DNA of 64,000 nt from Oscillospiraceae bacterium (GCA_017395935.1 JAFQNL010000019.1:124001-188000), one strand, 5' to 3'; numbered from the stretch's first letter, positions 32,596 to 40,914 are shown. Notes: generated by a model from the sequence alone, not told the origin. A program made the numbers and translations.

Positions 32596-33960
32596 ATGAA
32601 CACACCAATCTGCGACTTTGTCCGGGACTATGCCCGGAGCGATGCCCTCCGGCTCCATATGCCTGGCCATAAGGGAACGTCCTTTTTGGTGTTTGAGGCG
32701 CTGGATATCACTGAGTTTGAAGGAGCCGACAGTCTCTACGAGGCAGATGGCATTATTCTGGAAAGCGAGAAGAATGCCTCTGACCTGTTCGGCTGTCCCA
32801 CCTTTTACTCGACTGAGGGCTCCTCCCAGTGCATTCGTGCCATGCTCTATCTGACTATGCTCTATGCGCGAAAGCTGGGCAGAGCGCCTCTCATTGCTGC
32901 TGGACGCAATGTCCATCGAACCTTTCTCAGCGGTGCGGCGCTGCTGGATCTGGATGTAGACTGGCTCTGTCCAAAGGTGAGCGAGAGCTATCTCTCCTGT
33001 CATCTGACGGCAGAGGAGGTAGAGGATTATCTGACAGTTGCCAATCGTCTGCCCGTTGCCGTCTATCTGACCAGTCCTGACTATTTGGGTGATATTCCGG
33101 ATCTTGCTGGTATCGCTCAGGTTTGCCATCGTCACGGGGTGCTTCTCCTGGTGGACAATGCGCATGGAGCCTACCTGAGATTTTTGCGGCCCTCCCGACA
33201 TCCAATGGATCTGGGCGTTGATCTGTGCTGTGACTCTGCCCATAAGACGCTGCCTGTGGTGACGGGCGGAGCCTATCTTCATGTCTCTGCCCAGTCGGAC
33301 CCGCTCTTTCTCAGTGAGGCAAAGCAGGCACTGCTTCTCTTTGGGTCTACCAGCCCCTCTTATCTGATTCTTCAATCTCTGGACAAAGCAAATCCCTATC
33401 TTCAGGACTATTCCAGACTGCTGGAACAGTTTTTGCCTGCAGTAGACCGGTTGAAAGAGGATCTTGCTGATCATGGCTACAGCCTTTATGGTCAGGAGCG
33501 GCTGAAGATTACTCTGGAGACCAAGTCGTATGGCTACACCGGACGGGACTTTGCGGCTATTTTGTCGGCGGAGAATATGTATTGTGAGTTCTGTGATCCG
33601 GACTATGTAGTGCTTATGCTTACTCCGGAAACCGGAGATCAGGGGTTAGCAAGACTGCGGGAGAAATTACTCTCAGTTCCGAAACGACCGCCCATCGTGC
33701 GTCATCCCCCGGTCTTTCATCAGGGTGTGCGGCGCCTCTCTATCCGCCAGGCCCTGTTTTCTCTTTCGGAGACCATAGCCGTTGATGCGTGTGAAGGCCG
33801 TATTCTGGCTGCCGCCACCGTGGGCTGTCCTCCCGCAGTGCCCATTCTTATCTGCGGCGAAGAAATCGACCGCCATACCATCTCCTGTTTCCGCTATTAC
33901 GGTATAACTGCCTGCTCGGTAGTAAAAAATACGGCCGCAGAATCATTCTGTGCCGGTTAA
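32596..33960 (+). CDS. Orn/Lys/Arg decarboxylase-family PLP-dependent protein
   Basis: 454 residues. The opening LRLHMPGHKG near residue 19 and the PLP-lysine motif DSAHKTLPVVTGGAYL near 215 define the Orn/Lys/Arg decarboxylase (SpeA/Cad-like, fold-type I) family. GADSLYEADGII and FYSTEGSSQCIRAM also fit, as does VDNAHGAY with the PLP-binding Asp. Many such short members next to tmk/holB genes are called aminotransferases; their substrate is untested. It begins at the base after the scfB stop, with the Shine-Dalgarno region inside scfB, so it is co-transcribed with the SCIFF maturase. A functional tie to SCIFF is possible but not shown. Confidence 0.86.
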   Translation: MNTPICDFVRDYARSDALRLHMPGHKGTSFLVFEALDITEFEGADSLYEADGIILESEKNASDLFGCPTFYSTEGSSQCIRAMLYLTMLYARKLGRAPLIAAGRNVHRTFLSGAALLDLDVDWLCPKVSESYLSCHLTAEEVEDYLTVANRLPVAVYLTSPDYLGDIPDLAGIAQVCHRHGVLLLVDNAHGAYLRFLRPSRHPMDLGVDLCCDSAHKTLPVVTGGAYLHVSAQSDPLFLSEAKQALLLFGSTSPSYLILQSLDKANPYLQDYSRLLEQFLPAVDRLKEDLADHGYSLYGQERLKITLETKSYGYTGRDFAAILSAENMYCEFCDPDYVVLMLTPETGDQGLARLREKLLSVPKRPPIVRHPPVFHQGVRRLSIRQALFSLSETIAVDACEGRILAAATVGCPPAVPILICGEEIDRHTISCFRYYGITACSVVKNTAAESFCAG

Positions 33961-33964
33961 ACTG

Positions 33965-34014
33965 AAAAGCCACTTGTTTCTGCAGTTGCATTGCTGAGAA
34001 ACGGGTGGTTTTCT
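33965..34014 (+). terminator. Terminator of the SCIFF-PLP operon
   Basis: A long hairpin with outer arms AAAAGCCAC...TTTCT and AGAAAC...GGTGGTTTT (two G-U pairs) and a T-rich end, starting five bases after the stop. Confidence 0.75.
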
Positions 34015-34130
34015 GTCTCATGGTCACATTGTAACGGGTACAGCTTAGTTAGCTAAGGCAGCTTCCATTGAAATTGAGAGTGGTGTATGATAAATTTAAA
34101 AATAAAATAACTGACGTAATGGAGGAAGTC

Positions 34131-34799
34131 ATGGCATTTGATTTTAAAAAGGAATGTAAAGAATTCTATATGCCGACGAATAAACCCCAAATTATTAATG
34201 TTCCATCGGCAAATTATATAGGCGTAAGGGGCAAAGGTGACCCGAACGATGAAGGTGGTGCGTATCAGCAGGCGATCAGCGTCTTATATGCAGTTGCATA
34301 CACCTTGAAGATGAGTTATAAAACAGATTACAAAATAGATGGATTTTTTGAGTATGTTGTTCCACCACTGGAGGGGTTTTGGTGGCAAGACAATGTTGAT
34401 GGTGTAGACTATTCTGACAAGTCAGCCTTTCAATGGATCTCTGTAATCCGCTTGCCCGACTTTGTGTCTAAGGCCGATTTTGAATGGGCTGTTGCAGCAG
34501 CGACCAAAAAGAAAAAGCTTGACTGCTCATCGGCAGAGTTTTTAACCATTGATGAGGGACTGTGTGTACAAATTATGCATGTAGGACCTTTTGATGATGA
34601 GCCTGCAACAGTTGCCTTAATGGATGCTTATTTGAACCATAACGGATATGCGAACGACTTCAGTGAGAGCAGATTGCATCATGAAATATATCTGTCTGAT
34701 GCCAGAAAGGTTGCACCCGATAAGTGGAAAACAGTTATCAGACATCCGATCAAAAAGGTATTGGCAGCAGCGTCAGCATTGATTGTTGAACCCTCATGA
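34131..34799 (+). CDS. GyrI-like small-molecule-binding domain protein
   Basis: 222 residues from ATG 34131, behind ATGGAGG; an earlier in-frame start at 34068 has poor support. The opening MAFDFKKECKEFYMP and the segment PSANYIGVRGKGDPNDEGGAYQQAISVLYAVAY are typical of the family of stand-alone GyrI-like (SRPBCC-unrelated, SOUL/SbmA-type) proteins in Firmicutes. FFEYVVPPLEGFWWQ and CVQIMHVGPFDDEPATVALMDAYL match its ligand-binding halves. Function is unknown; such folds bind small molecules or act as hydrolases. Base use is clearly AT-richer than in the flanking genes, suggesting recent transfer. Confidence 0.85.
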   Translation: MAFDFKKECKEFYMPTNKPQIINVPSANYIGVRGKGDPNDEGGAYQQAISVLYAVAYTLKMSYKTDYKIDGFFEYVVPPLEGFWWQDNVDGVDYSDKSAFQWISVIRLPDFVSKADFEWAVAAATKKKKLDCSSAEFLTIDEGLCVQIMHVGPFDDEPATVALMDAYLNHNGYANDFSESRLHHEIYLSDARKVAPDKWKTVIRHPIKKVLAAASALIVEPS

Positions 34800-34807
34800 A
34801 ATGGCGA

Positions 34808-35041
34808 AAAGCGGCTTTCATATCGTCTTCGTCAATGACAACCTTTTTCTGCATTTCCAAGTGTGCCGTCAAAGCGATACATTTCAATGCTGGTTACATC
34901 TTCAATCGCAAAAGGGAATTCAATACTTACTGTTTTGCTTTGGTCGCAACCGATTATACCTAATATACAGACCAATGCCAAAACTAATGCTATCAACTTT
35001 TTCGTACAATCACACTCACTTGTGAAATTAAAATTTGGCAA
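34808..35041 (-). pseudogene. Truncated, frameshifted lipoprotein fragment
   Basis: The minus strand from 35041 encodes a lipoprotein N-terminus: Lys-Lys, a hydrophobic run LIALVLALVCILGIIG and a lipobox Cys near residue 32, then SKTVSIEFPFAIEDVTSIEMY. The frame closes after GTLGNAEKGCH, but a one-base shift within an A-run restores AEKKVVIDEDDMKAAF. After that the homology-like stretch stops at the 3' end of the GyrI-like gene. So only the first ~75 residues of a longer lipoprotein seem to remain. It is AT-rich like its neighbours. Confidence 0.6.
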
Positions 35042-35054
35042 TCATTGATAGTAA

Positions 35055-35519
35055 TCAGCAAAATACTGTATCTACCTCGTCTCCACGACGATCGTAAAAT
35101 ACCTCATTGATTTCATCCTTAGTGAAAACAGGTATCATTTCCTCAAAACCATCTATAAGTTTGTCAGACTGAGCCAGTTCAGAAAGCGGGTACCAAAAGA
35201 CATCTCCCTCTGGGGAAGAGTTCAGTTCGCCAGAAAACTGATTTGCTACATACAAAAAGACAATATACCTTTTTCCATCCTTCATTTTGTGGAACTCTTT
35301 AATGCCACATAATTTGGGGTTTGTTATGGTTAAACCCGTTTCTTCTTTCATTTCGCGGATAACAGATGGTGTAACATACTCACCCTTTTCAACATGTCCG
35401 CCAGGGAAATTCCAACCGTGCCAAGTAGGATGGTTTTTCTTATTTTGCACGAGCACATTGCCCTTACCATCGCAAATCATGCACATATTTGTTAGTTCGA
35501 CTTCTTCCATTCTCGACAT
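35055..35519 (-). CDS. NUDIX hydrolase (MutT-like)
   Basis: 154 residues. The Nudix box is complete: GGHVEKGEYVTPSVIREMKEETGL-type pattern starting near residue 40, with the conserved REMKEETG that binds Mg2+. NMCMICDGKGNVLVQ and HGWNFPGGHV fit the 8-oxo-dGTP diphosphatase-like subgroup, which hydrolyses nucleoside diphosphates linked to a moiety X. The exact substrate is unknown. It is AT-rich and belongs to the transferred patch together with the GyrI-like gene. AAGGAG lies upstream of the ATG. Confidence 0.88.
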   Translation of the reverse strand: MSRMEEVELTNMCMICDGKGNVLVQNKKNHPTWHGWNFPGGHVEKGEYVTPSVIREMKEETGLTITNPKLCGIKEFHKMKDGKRYIVFLYVANQFSGELNSSPEGDVFWYPLSELAQSDKLIDGFEEMIPVFTKDEINEVFYDRRGDEVDTVFC

Positions 35520-35739
35520 AGTAATTACTCCTTGTCAAATTCTTATTTGCCAAATTGATTTTACTTCCGTACAACACAGAAATCAAGATTTCTTCGTAAA
35601 TTGCCGCTGCCCGTCCATAACCGTAAATTCTACTGTGTCACAGGCAGTGGAATTTCTGTGCCAGTGCTGTTGGGTATTTGTTCCGCCTTCGGAAGCCGAT
35701 TTTTCGTCATCTACTTTAGGGGCGTAACTCTTGCCGACG

Positions 35740-35880
35740 GAAAAAGCCTTCTCTCTAAGGAGAAGGCGGCACAGCGAACACCGTGGCGAATGAGACGGTA
35801 TAGCGGTATTGATACACAAGACCAGTTAAAAACCAAAGGTTTTTGACAGCATCTCCCGAGGGGGAGCCTTGGTTGCAATC
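35740..35880. repeat. Degenerate palindromic intergenic repeat element
   Basis: A perfect 8-bp hairpin GCCTTCTC/GAGAAGGC (35746-35767) is followed by GGCACAGCGAACACCGTGGCGAATGAGA-like sequence and, at 35840-35870, by AGCATCTCCCGAGGGGGAGCC. The combination resembles a dispersed hairpin repeat I associate with Ruminococcaceae chromosomes (a recollection, not a search). The 410-base gap from 35520 to 35929 holds this and no convincing gene. Confidence 0.5.
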
Positions 35881-35929
35881 CAGTGCAAAACATGTTACAA
35901 TATCCCATCAAAGAAAGCGAGGCCATTTT

Positions 35930-36394
35930 ATGAAAAAGATACTTTTCATTTGCCACGGCAATATTTGCCGTTCACCAATGGCTGAATATGTCCTGAAAGA
36001 TATGGTCCGTCAGCGTGGTCTTGAAGATCAGTTTGAGATCGCTTCTGCGGCGACCAGCCGGGAGGAATTGGGCCATGATGTCCACTATGGCACACGGAAT
36101 AAGCTTCGTCAGGTAGGCATTCCCTGCCCCAGCAGACGGGCTGTTCAAATGACCCGTCAGGACTACAGATACTACGACTATATTATCTGTATGGAACGCT
36201 ACAATGTCCGAAACTTACGCTGGATCATTGATGGCGATCCGGCTCATAAGATCAGTCTGCTCCTGGACTATACTGACCAGCCCCGGGATGTAGCCGATCC
36301 TTGGTATACCGGAGACTTTGAGTCTACCTATCGAGACGTAGTCATGGGCTGCGAGGGCTTTTTGGATTGGCTGTATAGCCGCCGGGAGCTGTAA
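35930..36394 (+). CDS. Low molecular weight protein-tyrosine phosphatase
   Basis: 154 residues from ATG 35930, behind AAGCGAGG. The N-terminal P-loop CHGNICRSP supplies the nucleophile Cys8 and Arg14 of the CX5R(S/T) signature, and the general acid Asp lies in VADPWYTGDF near residue 124. LMW-PTPs dephosphorylate tyrosine (or arginine) residues on proteins. No BY-kinase or capsule genes are adjacent, so the target is unknown. Codon use returns to the chromosomal pattern here, marking the right edge of the AT-rich patch. Confidence 0.93.
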   Translation: MKKILFICHGNICRSPMAEYVLKDMVRQRGLEDQFEIASAATSREELGHDVHYGTRNKLRQVGIPCPSRRAVQMTRQDYRYYDYIICMERYNVRNLRWIIDGDPAHKISLLLDYTDQPRDVADPWYTGDFESTYRDVVMGCEGFLDWLYSRREL

Positions 36395-36405
36395 AAGATG
36401 ATTTT

Positions 36406-36440
36406 TCCCTCTCTGTTATGTGGCAGAGAGGGAGTCTTTT
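36406..36440 (+). terminator. Terminator of the LMW phosphatase gene
   Basis: CCCTCTCTG (36407-36415) pairs with CAGAGAGGG (36424-36432) across an 8-base loop, then GTCTTTTTC. Confidence 0.8.
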
Positions 36441-36483
36441 TCAGTCTCTTTTTGGAGGAATCAACGATTTAGTCTGCTAAAGG

Positions 36484-36511
36484 TTGATTTTCTCGGCAAA
36501 TGGTGTATACT
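36484..36511 (+). promoter_or_regulatory. Sigma-A promoter of glyA
   Basis: TTGATT (36484-36489), 16-base spacer and TATACT (36506-36511), giving a leader of about 90 bases. I see no glycine riboswitch or other leader element in it. Confidence 0.55.
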
Positions 36512-36604
36512 GACACTATGAAAGTATCTTCTCTGAGAGTACACTTGTTCTTTTGAGAAATACACTGCAGTAAGAAGATCATACACAGAAAGAGGGAAAT
36601 AACC

Positions 36605-37858
36605 ATGTATGCAAATCTGATGGACACCATCGGTCTGGTTTCCGGCTTTGATCCCGATCTGGCCGCGATGATGAATCGTGAGCTGGACCGCCAGCGGGAT
36701 GGACTGGAACTGATCGCTTCCGAGAACTTTGCCTCTCCCGCCGTTATGGCCGCCATGGGTTCCGTTCTGACCAATAAATATGCTGAAGGTCTGCCCGGCA
36801 AGCGCTATTATGGCGGATGCCAGTTTGTCGACGAAGTGGAGACGCTTTGCATTGAGCGCGCCAAGAAGCTCTTTGGCGCCGATTTCGCAAATGTTCAGCC
36901 TCATTCCGGCGCGCAGGCCAATGCTGCTGTTCAGCTTGCTCTGCTGAAACCGGGCGATACGATGATGGGTATGAGCCTTGCTAACGGCGGCCACCTGACC
37001 CACGGCAGCCCGGTCAATATCTCCGGCAAGTATTATAATATCGTCTCCTATGACGTCAACTATGATACCGGCCTCATTGACTATGATCAGGTCCGTGATC
37101 TGGCTAGAAAGAACCAGCCTAAGCTGATTATTGCTGGTGCCTCTGCCTATCCCAGAGCGATTGACTTTAAGACCTTCGCTGAGATTGCTCACGAGGTTGG
37201 CGCAGTCTTTATGGTTGACATGGCTCATATTGCTGGTCTGGTTGCCGGCGGCGCTCATGAGAGTCCTGTGCCTTATGCCGATATCGTCACGACTACCACT
37301 CATAAGACGCTGCGTGGTCCTCGTGGCGGCATGATTCTTGCAAAGGAAGAGTTTGCCAAGAAACTTAACTCCGGCGTTTTCCCCGGCACCCAGGGCGGTC
37401 CTCTGGAGCATATTATTGCTGCCAAGGCAGTCTGCCTGAAGGAAGCGATGAGCGATGACTTCAAAGTCTATGCTCACAACGTAGTCAAGAACGCTAAGAC
37501 TATGGCTGATGCTCTGCTGGAAGAGGGATTTGACCTAGTCTCCGGCGGCACTGATAACCATCTGATGCTGGCTGACCTGCGCCCCATGCACATTACCGGT
37601 AAGGAACTTCAGGAGCGTCTGGATGCCAACCACATTACCCTGAATAAGAACGCTATTCCCGGCGATCCCGAGAAGCCCATGGTCACCAGCGGTGTCCGTA
37701 TTGGTACCGCCGCTGTTACCACTCGCGGTCTGGGTGCGGATGAGATGAAGCAGATTGCGCATTGCATCGCTCTGACCGCCAAGGACTTTGAAGGCACTGC
37801 CAATGAGGTTAAGGCTACCGTCGCCCAGATTTGCCAGAAGTTCCCCCTCTACAAATAA
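36605..37858 (+). CDS. glyA: Serine hydroxymethyltransferase
   Basis: 417 residues, standard length. Visible are [20 protein letters not shown] near residue 35, the KRYYGGC segment near 63, the PLP-lysine motif [14 protein letters not shown] near 228 and the C-terminal [16 protein letters not shown]. It interconverts serine and glycine with tetrahydrofolate as one-carbon carrier. It is monocistronic with its own promoter and terminator. AGAGGG precedes the ATG. Confidence 0.97.
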   Translation: MYANLMDTIGLVSGFDPDLAAMMNRELDRQRDGLELIASENFASPAVMAAMGSVLTNKYAEGLPGKRYYGGCQFVDEVETLCIERAKKLFGADFANVQPHSGAQANAAVQLALLKPGDTMMGMSLANGGHLTHGSPVNISGKYYNIVSYDVNYDTGLIDYDQVRDLARKNQPKLIIAGASAYPRAIDFKTFAEIAHEVGAVFMVDMAHIAGLVAGGAHESPVPYADIVTTTTHKTLRGPRGGMILAKEEFAKKLNSGVFPGTQGGPLEHIIAAKAVCLKEAMSDDFKVYAHNVVKNAKTMADALLEEGFDLVSGGTDNHLMLADLRPMHITGKELQERLDANHITLNKNAIPGDPEKPMVTSGVRIGTAAVTTRGLGADEMKQIAHCIALTAKDFEGTANEVKATVAQICQKFPLYK

Positions 37859-37883
37859 ACCGAGTCTACCGATGAATAATAAG

Positions 37884-37914
37884 CGCCGTGACCTAAATGG
37901 TCACGGCGTTTTTT
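37884..37914 (+). terminator. Terminator of glyA
   Basis: A 10-bp perfect stem (CGCCGTGACC with GGTCACGGCG), TAAAT loop and six T. Confidence 0.92.
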
Positions 37915-37927
37915 GTGTTATGGAGTA

Positions 37928-38500
37928 TTAATTTTCTGCCGCTTTGATTTTTTTCAAGGTATCCTGCCTGATCTCCTCCCGGAGCCAGGTCAGATATGGG
38001 GAAAAGGTCACCCGATCGTTGGCGTAGACCAAATTCAGATCATATTCATTTGGAAGCCAGGTGCTGATATCTGACTCGTTGTGCTGAATGACTGCTTCCA
38101 ACCCGTCAAGAGACTTGTAAATCTGTGCTTCAAGGGTTTTCCTTTCACTCATCTCCTGATAGAGAGCTGCCATTTCGTTCCGATAGGGGAGAGGGAGAGT
38201 GGCTACCCAGCTGTCCAGCAGGGAGTCCTCTTTCTCTTCGTCAGCGCTGGTCTTGAGAAAGGTGGGGATATCTCCGGTAAACGCTTCGCCCAGATCGTGG
38301 ATCAGACACATACGGATTACTTTGTCCATATCTGCCTCGGGAAATTCGTCTTTCAAAAAGTAGGCCATCAACGCTGTACGCCAGCTATGCTCACCCACAC
38401 TTTCATGGCGTCCGCCGGAGGTATAGCTATGCCGTGTCGTATCCTTCAAACGCTCAGCCACATGAAGGACAGTCAACAGTGTTCTTGGATCCAAAATCAA
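37928..38500 (-). CDS. HD-domain phosphohydrolase (YfbR/HDDC2-like)
   Basis: 190 residues from TTG 38500, behind AGGAAAGGA; the nearby ATG is out of frame. HD-domain ligands are readable: VGEHSWRTALMAYFL near residue 35, LIHDLGEAFTGDIP with the HD pair near 68, and QHNESDISTW with the late Asp near 140. The pattern and size fit the HD_3 group of 5'-deoxynucleotidase YfbR-like proteins, which dephosphorylate dNMPs. The exact substrate is inferred. It lies 22 bases downstream of the EamA transporter gene in one operon. Confidence 0.82.
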   Translation of the reverse strand: MILDPRTLLTVLHVAERLKDTTRHSYTSGGRHESVGEHSWRTALMAYFLKDEFPEADMDKVIRMCLIHDLGEAFTGDIPTFLKTSADEEKEDSLLDSWVATLPLPYRNEMAALYQEMSERKTLEAQIYKSLDGLEAVIQHNESDISTWLPNEYDLNLVYANDRVTFSPYLTWLREEIRQDTLKKIKAAEN

Positions 38501-38522
38501 TCATCCTTTCCTATTGTCTCAA

Positions 38523-39359
38523 TCAGATATTCAGTACTACCAGAGCCAAAAGAATCACGGCAATCGCCAGACGCTGTCGGCGACTCAGCTTCTCTTTAAA
38601 GAAGCAGACGCCGGCCAGCGAGACAAGGGCGATCGTAGCGACACTGTAAGTAGGATACACGATGACGGCTTCGACCTTGTCCAGTGATAGCAGCAGGAAC
38701 CGGGCTGAATAGTAGTTGGGGATGCCAACGAGCAGACCGTAACCCAGCTCAGCGACTCCGGGCCTCTCTTTTCTCCAAAGAACCAGAAGCAGACATAGCA
38801 GCAGAGCAAACACAAAGGTATACAGGAGAAACTGCTCAGAATGGGCGGGATCCCCCAGCTCTTCAAAAACCTTTGCCATGGCGTCACCGCCGCCGCCAGC
38901 CAGCAGTAGAAGGATCAGACCAAAGCCGAAGCTTCCATAATCCTCGTTCGTCCGGGTATTGACTAAAATAATGGCGGCAACGGCTAACAGAAAGCCGACG
39001 GCCTGCAAAAGAGTGGGGCTCTCGCCAAAGAAACAGATCGAAACTGCCATAGGTACCAGCAGGCCCAGCTTCATGAAGGTAGCTGAAAGGACGACGCCGT
39101 TGCGTTTTACATTCAACTGCAGCAGCACAAAGCCCAGCAGATAGAGCAGTCCGTTGATGAAACTGAATACGACCGTCAAAGTCATTTTACCGGATGTAGG
39201 AAGCAGGGCGTCAAATCCGGTATGCATGCCTGCCAGCAGAAGACACATGAGATAGTTCACCGCCAGCATGCTGGCATTTCCACTGATCTTTCCTTCACTT
39301 AAACGCATGGTGATGGAGACAAGGGCGCTGCTGAAGATGGCCAAAAGCAGATATAGCAT
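38523..39359 (-). CDS. EamA/DMT-superfamily transporter
   Basis: 278 residues with about ten membrane helices in two EamA halves. The first half contains FINGLLYLLGFVLLQLNVKRNG and the helix ending LNVKRNGVVLSATFMKLG; the second half contains YYSARFLLLSLDKVEAVIVYPTYSVATI and GVCFFKEKLSRRQ, the usual end of a DMT half. Family members export metabolites such as amino acids; the substrate is unknown. It heads a two-gene operon with the HD phosphohydrolase, which might fit nucleoside or nucleotide overflow, but that is speculation. Confidence 0.85.
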   Translation of the reverse strand: MLYLLLAIFSSALVSITMRLSEGKISGNASMLAVNYLMCLLLAGMHTGFDALLPTSGKMTLTVVFSFINGLLYLLGFVLLQLNVKRNGVVLSATFMKLGLLVPMAVSICFFGESPTLLQAVGFLLAVAAIILVNTRTNEDYGSFGFGLILLLLAGGGGDAMAKVFEELGDPAHSEQFLLYTFVFALLLCLLLVLWRKERPGVAELGYGLLVGIPNYYSARFLLLSLDKVEAVIVYPTYSVATIALVSLAGVCFFKEKLSRRQRLAIAVILLALVVLNI

Positions 39360-39394
39360 GGTGCAGAGATCCTTTCCTTAAGGAATGAAAATGC

Positions 39395-39550
39395 TCAGCG
39401 GTTTAAAAAACGCTGAATAAAGTAGATAGGAAAACTAAGAATCAGCGCGGAAAAAAGGGCGACGCTTCCCACGCTGGGATAAGTCAAAATAGCAATGGCC
39501 AGCACTGCGGCAACGACCAGAATGAGAAGCAGCTTTTGTAACCGAGACAC
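39395..39550 (-). CDS. 51-residue membrane protein
   Basis: A 51-codon frame starts at GTG 39550, spaced eight bases behind GGAGG; an in-frame ATG at 39565 overlaps that site. The product has two hydrophobic segments, LLLILVVAAVLAIAILTY and VALFSALILSFPIYFI, separated by PSVGS, and ends in QRFLNR. It lies 35 bases upstream of the EamA gene on the same strand, with the ribosome binding site of the latter in between, so it is likely its operon leader. I do not recognise a family. It is a plausible small membrane subunit or an independent 2-TM protein. Confidence 0.6.
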   Translation of the reverse strand: MSRLQKLLLILVVAAVLAIAILTYPSVGSVALFSALILSFPIYFIQRFLNR

Positions 39551-39736
39551 AGAAAACACCTCCATGAAAAGGCTTTCTTTGAGTATATCATAGAGGGTTT
39601 TGGGGTGTAAAGTACTGAGAAGAACTATGCTCCTGCGGGCAGGCTCTTTCCAACAACGAGAAGCGCGGGCAAATAATCATGTAACCTATGTTCGGAGAGG
39701 AAAGTGATGGCACGAAGAAAGATCCTATGATGGCTA

Positions 39737-39790
39737 TTAAAATAAAAACACCATTGAGTCTGAACTTGAGGGTTCAGATTTCAATGGTGT
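39737..39790 (-). terminator. Terminator of the methyltransferase gene
   Basis: A 10-bp outer stem (ACACCATTGA with TCAATGGTGT) and a 7-bp inner stem (TCTGAAC with GTTCAGA), followed on the minus strand by TTTTATTTTAA. It is 91 bases beyond the stop. The rest of the 330-base gap from 39551 to 39880 holds nothing I can support. Confidence 0.85.
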
Positions 39791-39880
39791 CTTTAGATGT
39801 AAAAGACTATCTAAACGGAGTAGAAACAGGGGTAAAAAAGCCCAAAAGTAATGTACCTGCCCTGTTCGATAAATTGAAAT

Positions 39881-40666
39881 TTACGCTTTTCTGTATTCAA
39901 ACAAGCGATACAGCTTTTTAGAAAAGCTTCCTGCATACAGTTTCCCGAAAATATACTTCTCAACACCAGTCAACTCATCTATGTACTTTTGCGGTGTCAT
40001 TGAGTGTTCCTTGACATAAACAAACTCGCCGTGCTGAAACAACTCAGGATTATCTATACCATAAACCTCAGTAACACCGACATCATTTATTGGATTTTTG
40101 TGCTTGGACAGTTTAGCAGCCAAAACAGTATAGCAGTCCATCAAAAACACAATCTGTTCAAAATGCCCACACAGGTTTTCTGCTAATCCGTGTACTTCTT
40201 TGGAGGTCAAGTACATACTTACGCCTTCCATAACAACAATAGCACACTTCTTTTCGGGAATACTTGTCAGCCAGTTGCCTTCCCTCACATCCCCTGCAAT
40301 CATTTGATAGTCAGCAGATTCGGAATAGTATCGTTTTCTTTCTTCAATAACTTCAGCAAAATCCACATCGTACCACTTTTGCTTTATAGGTCCTACTCTC
40401 AAAACTCGGCTGTCCATGCCGCATCCAATATGAATGACCACGGCATCCTGTACATCTGCTAACTGCTTCTTTACCCATTCGTCAAATACAGCAGAGCGAG
40501 TACCCATATAGTAGGCAAGCCACTTCGATTTAGATTTTCCTTTGAGTGCGAATCCCTCCGCTTCCCAAATTTCTTCCGCTTTTTTATCGTCAAGGAATAT
40601 TCCTTTTTTACTGACGTACGATTTTCCATACAAAGGGATATATAGTGTTTTATTTACGCAGTTCAT
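39881..40666 (-). CDS. SAM-dependent methyltransferase, leucine carboxyl methyltransferase (PPM1/TCMP)-like
   Basis: 261 residues from ATG 40666, behind AGGTGAG. Visible are TLYIPLYGKSYVSKKG, the fold-defining GTRSAVFDEWV, the SAM-binding VIHIGCGMDSRVLRV near residue 82, WYDVDFAEVIEERKRYY near 100 and VVMEGVSMYLTSKEV near 146. This matches the LCM/PF04072-like family of class I methyltransferases, which in bacteria act on small molecules or carboxylates. The gene is AT-rich compared with its surroundings and lies between its own terminator and a repeat next to ssrA, so it looks acquired. Confidence 0.87.
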   Translation of the reverse strand: MNCVNKTLYIPLYGKSYVSKKGIFLDDKKAEEIWEAEGFALKGKSKSKWLAYYMGTRSAVFDEWVKKQLADVQDAVVIHIGCGMDSRVLRVGPIKQKWYDVDFAEVIEERKRYYSESADYQMIAGDVREGNWLTSIPEKKCAIVVMEGVSMYLTSKEVHGLAENLCGHFEQIVFLMDCYTVLAAKLSKHKNPINDVGVTEVYGIDNPELFQHGEFVYVKEHSMTPQKYIDELTGVEKYIFGKLYAGSFSKKLYRLFEYRKA

Positions 40667-40734
40667 ATGCTCACCTATAAATTCCAGTTTATCGAACTGA
40701 ATATACCACTTTTCATCTATCAAATCAAGGCGAA

Positions 40735-40865
40735 GCCTTATGTATCATCCGCAGCTTGTCAGCGGTATATCATCAAGCCGCAGAGAATATAGCCTTCGGC
40801 TGATGATATGCGCCTACGGCAATGATATACACGCTGACGCATGATGATATGCCAAGATAAGCGGC
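40735..40865. repeat. Cluster of short ATGATAT-type hairpin repeats
   Basis: The heptad ATGATAT or its complement occurs at least five times within about 130 bases, interleaved with GC-rich palindromes such as GCAGCTTGTCAGC, AGCCTTCGGCT and GCGCCTACGGC. This type of dispersed hairpin repeat is familiar from Clostridia chromosomes (recollection, not searched). It separates the methyltransferase from ssrA. Confidence 0.6.
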
Positions 40866-40871
40866 TTAAAT

Positions 40872-40914
40872 AAAAAAGAAGTAACTTTTGTCAGACAAAA
40901 GTTGCTTCTTTTTT
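40872..40914 (-). terminator. Terminator of ssrA
   Basis: An ~18-bp nearly perfect stem (arms AAAAAAGAAGTAACTTTTG and CAAAAGTTGCTTCTTTTTT) starting three bases after the tmRNA 3' end; the minus strand ends in TTTTTTATTT. Confidence 0.92.

Noticed and set aside
30967..33474. An 835-codon open frame on the minus strand opposite the SCIFF locus
   Set aside because: It is antisense to scfB and the PLP gene, whose motifs are complete; the protein has no recognisable motif and a low-complexity composition typical of a shadow frame.
35583..35819. A 78-codon minus-strand frame in the repeat region
   Set aside because: It overlaps the palindromic repeat and has no start context; such frames are common chance ORFs in these repeats.
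40735..40865. Possible CRISPR-like array because of repeated ATGATAT units
   Set aside because: The units are 7 bases, in both orientations, with irregular spacing and no uniform repeat of 23-47 bases or unique spacers.
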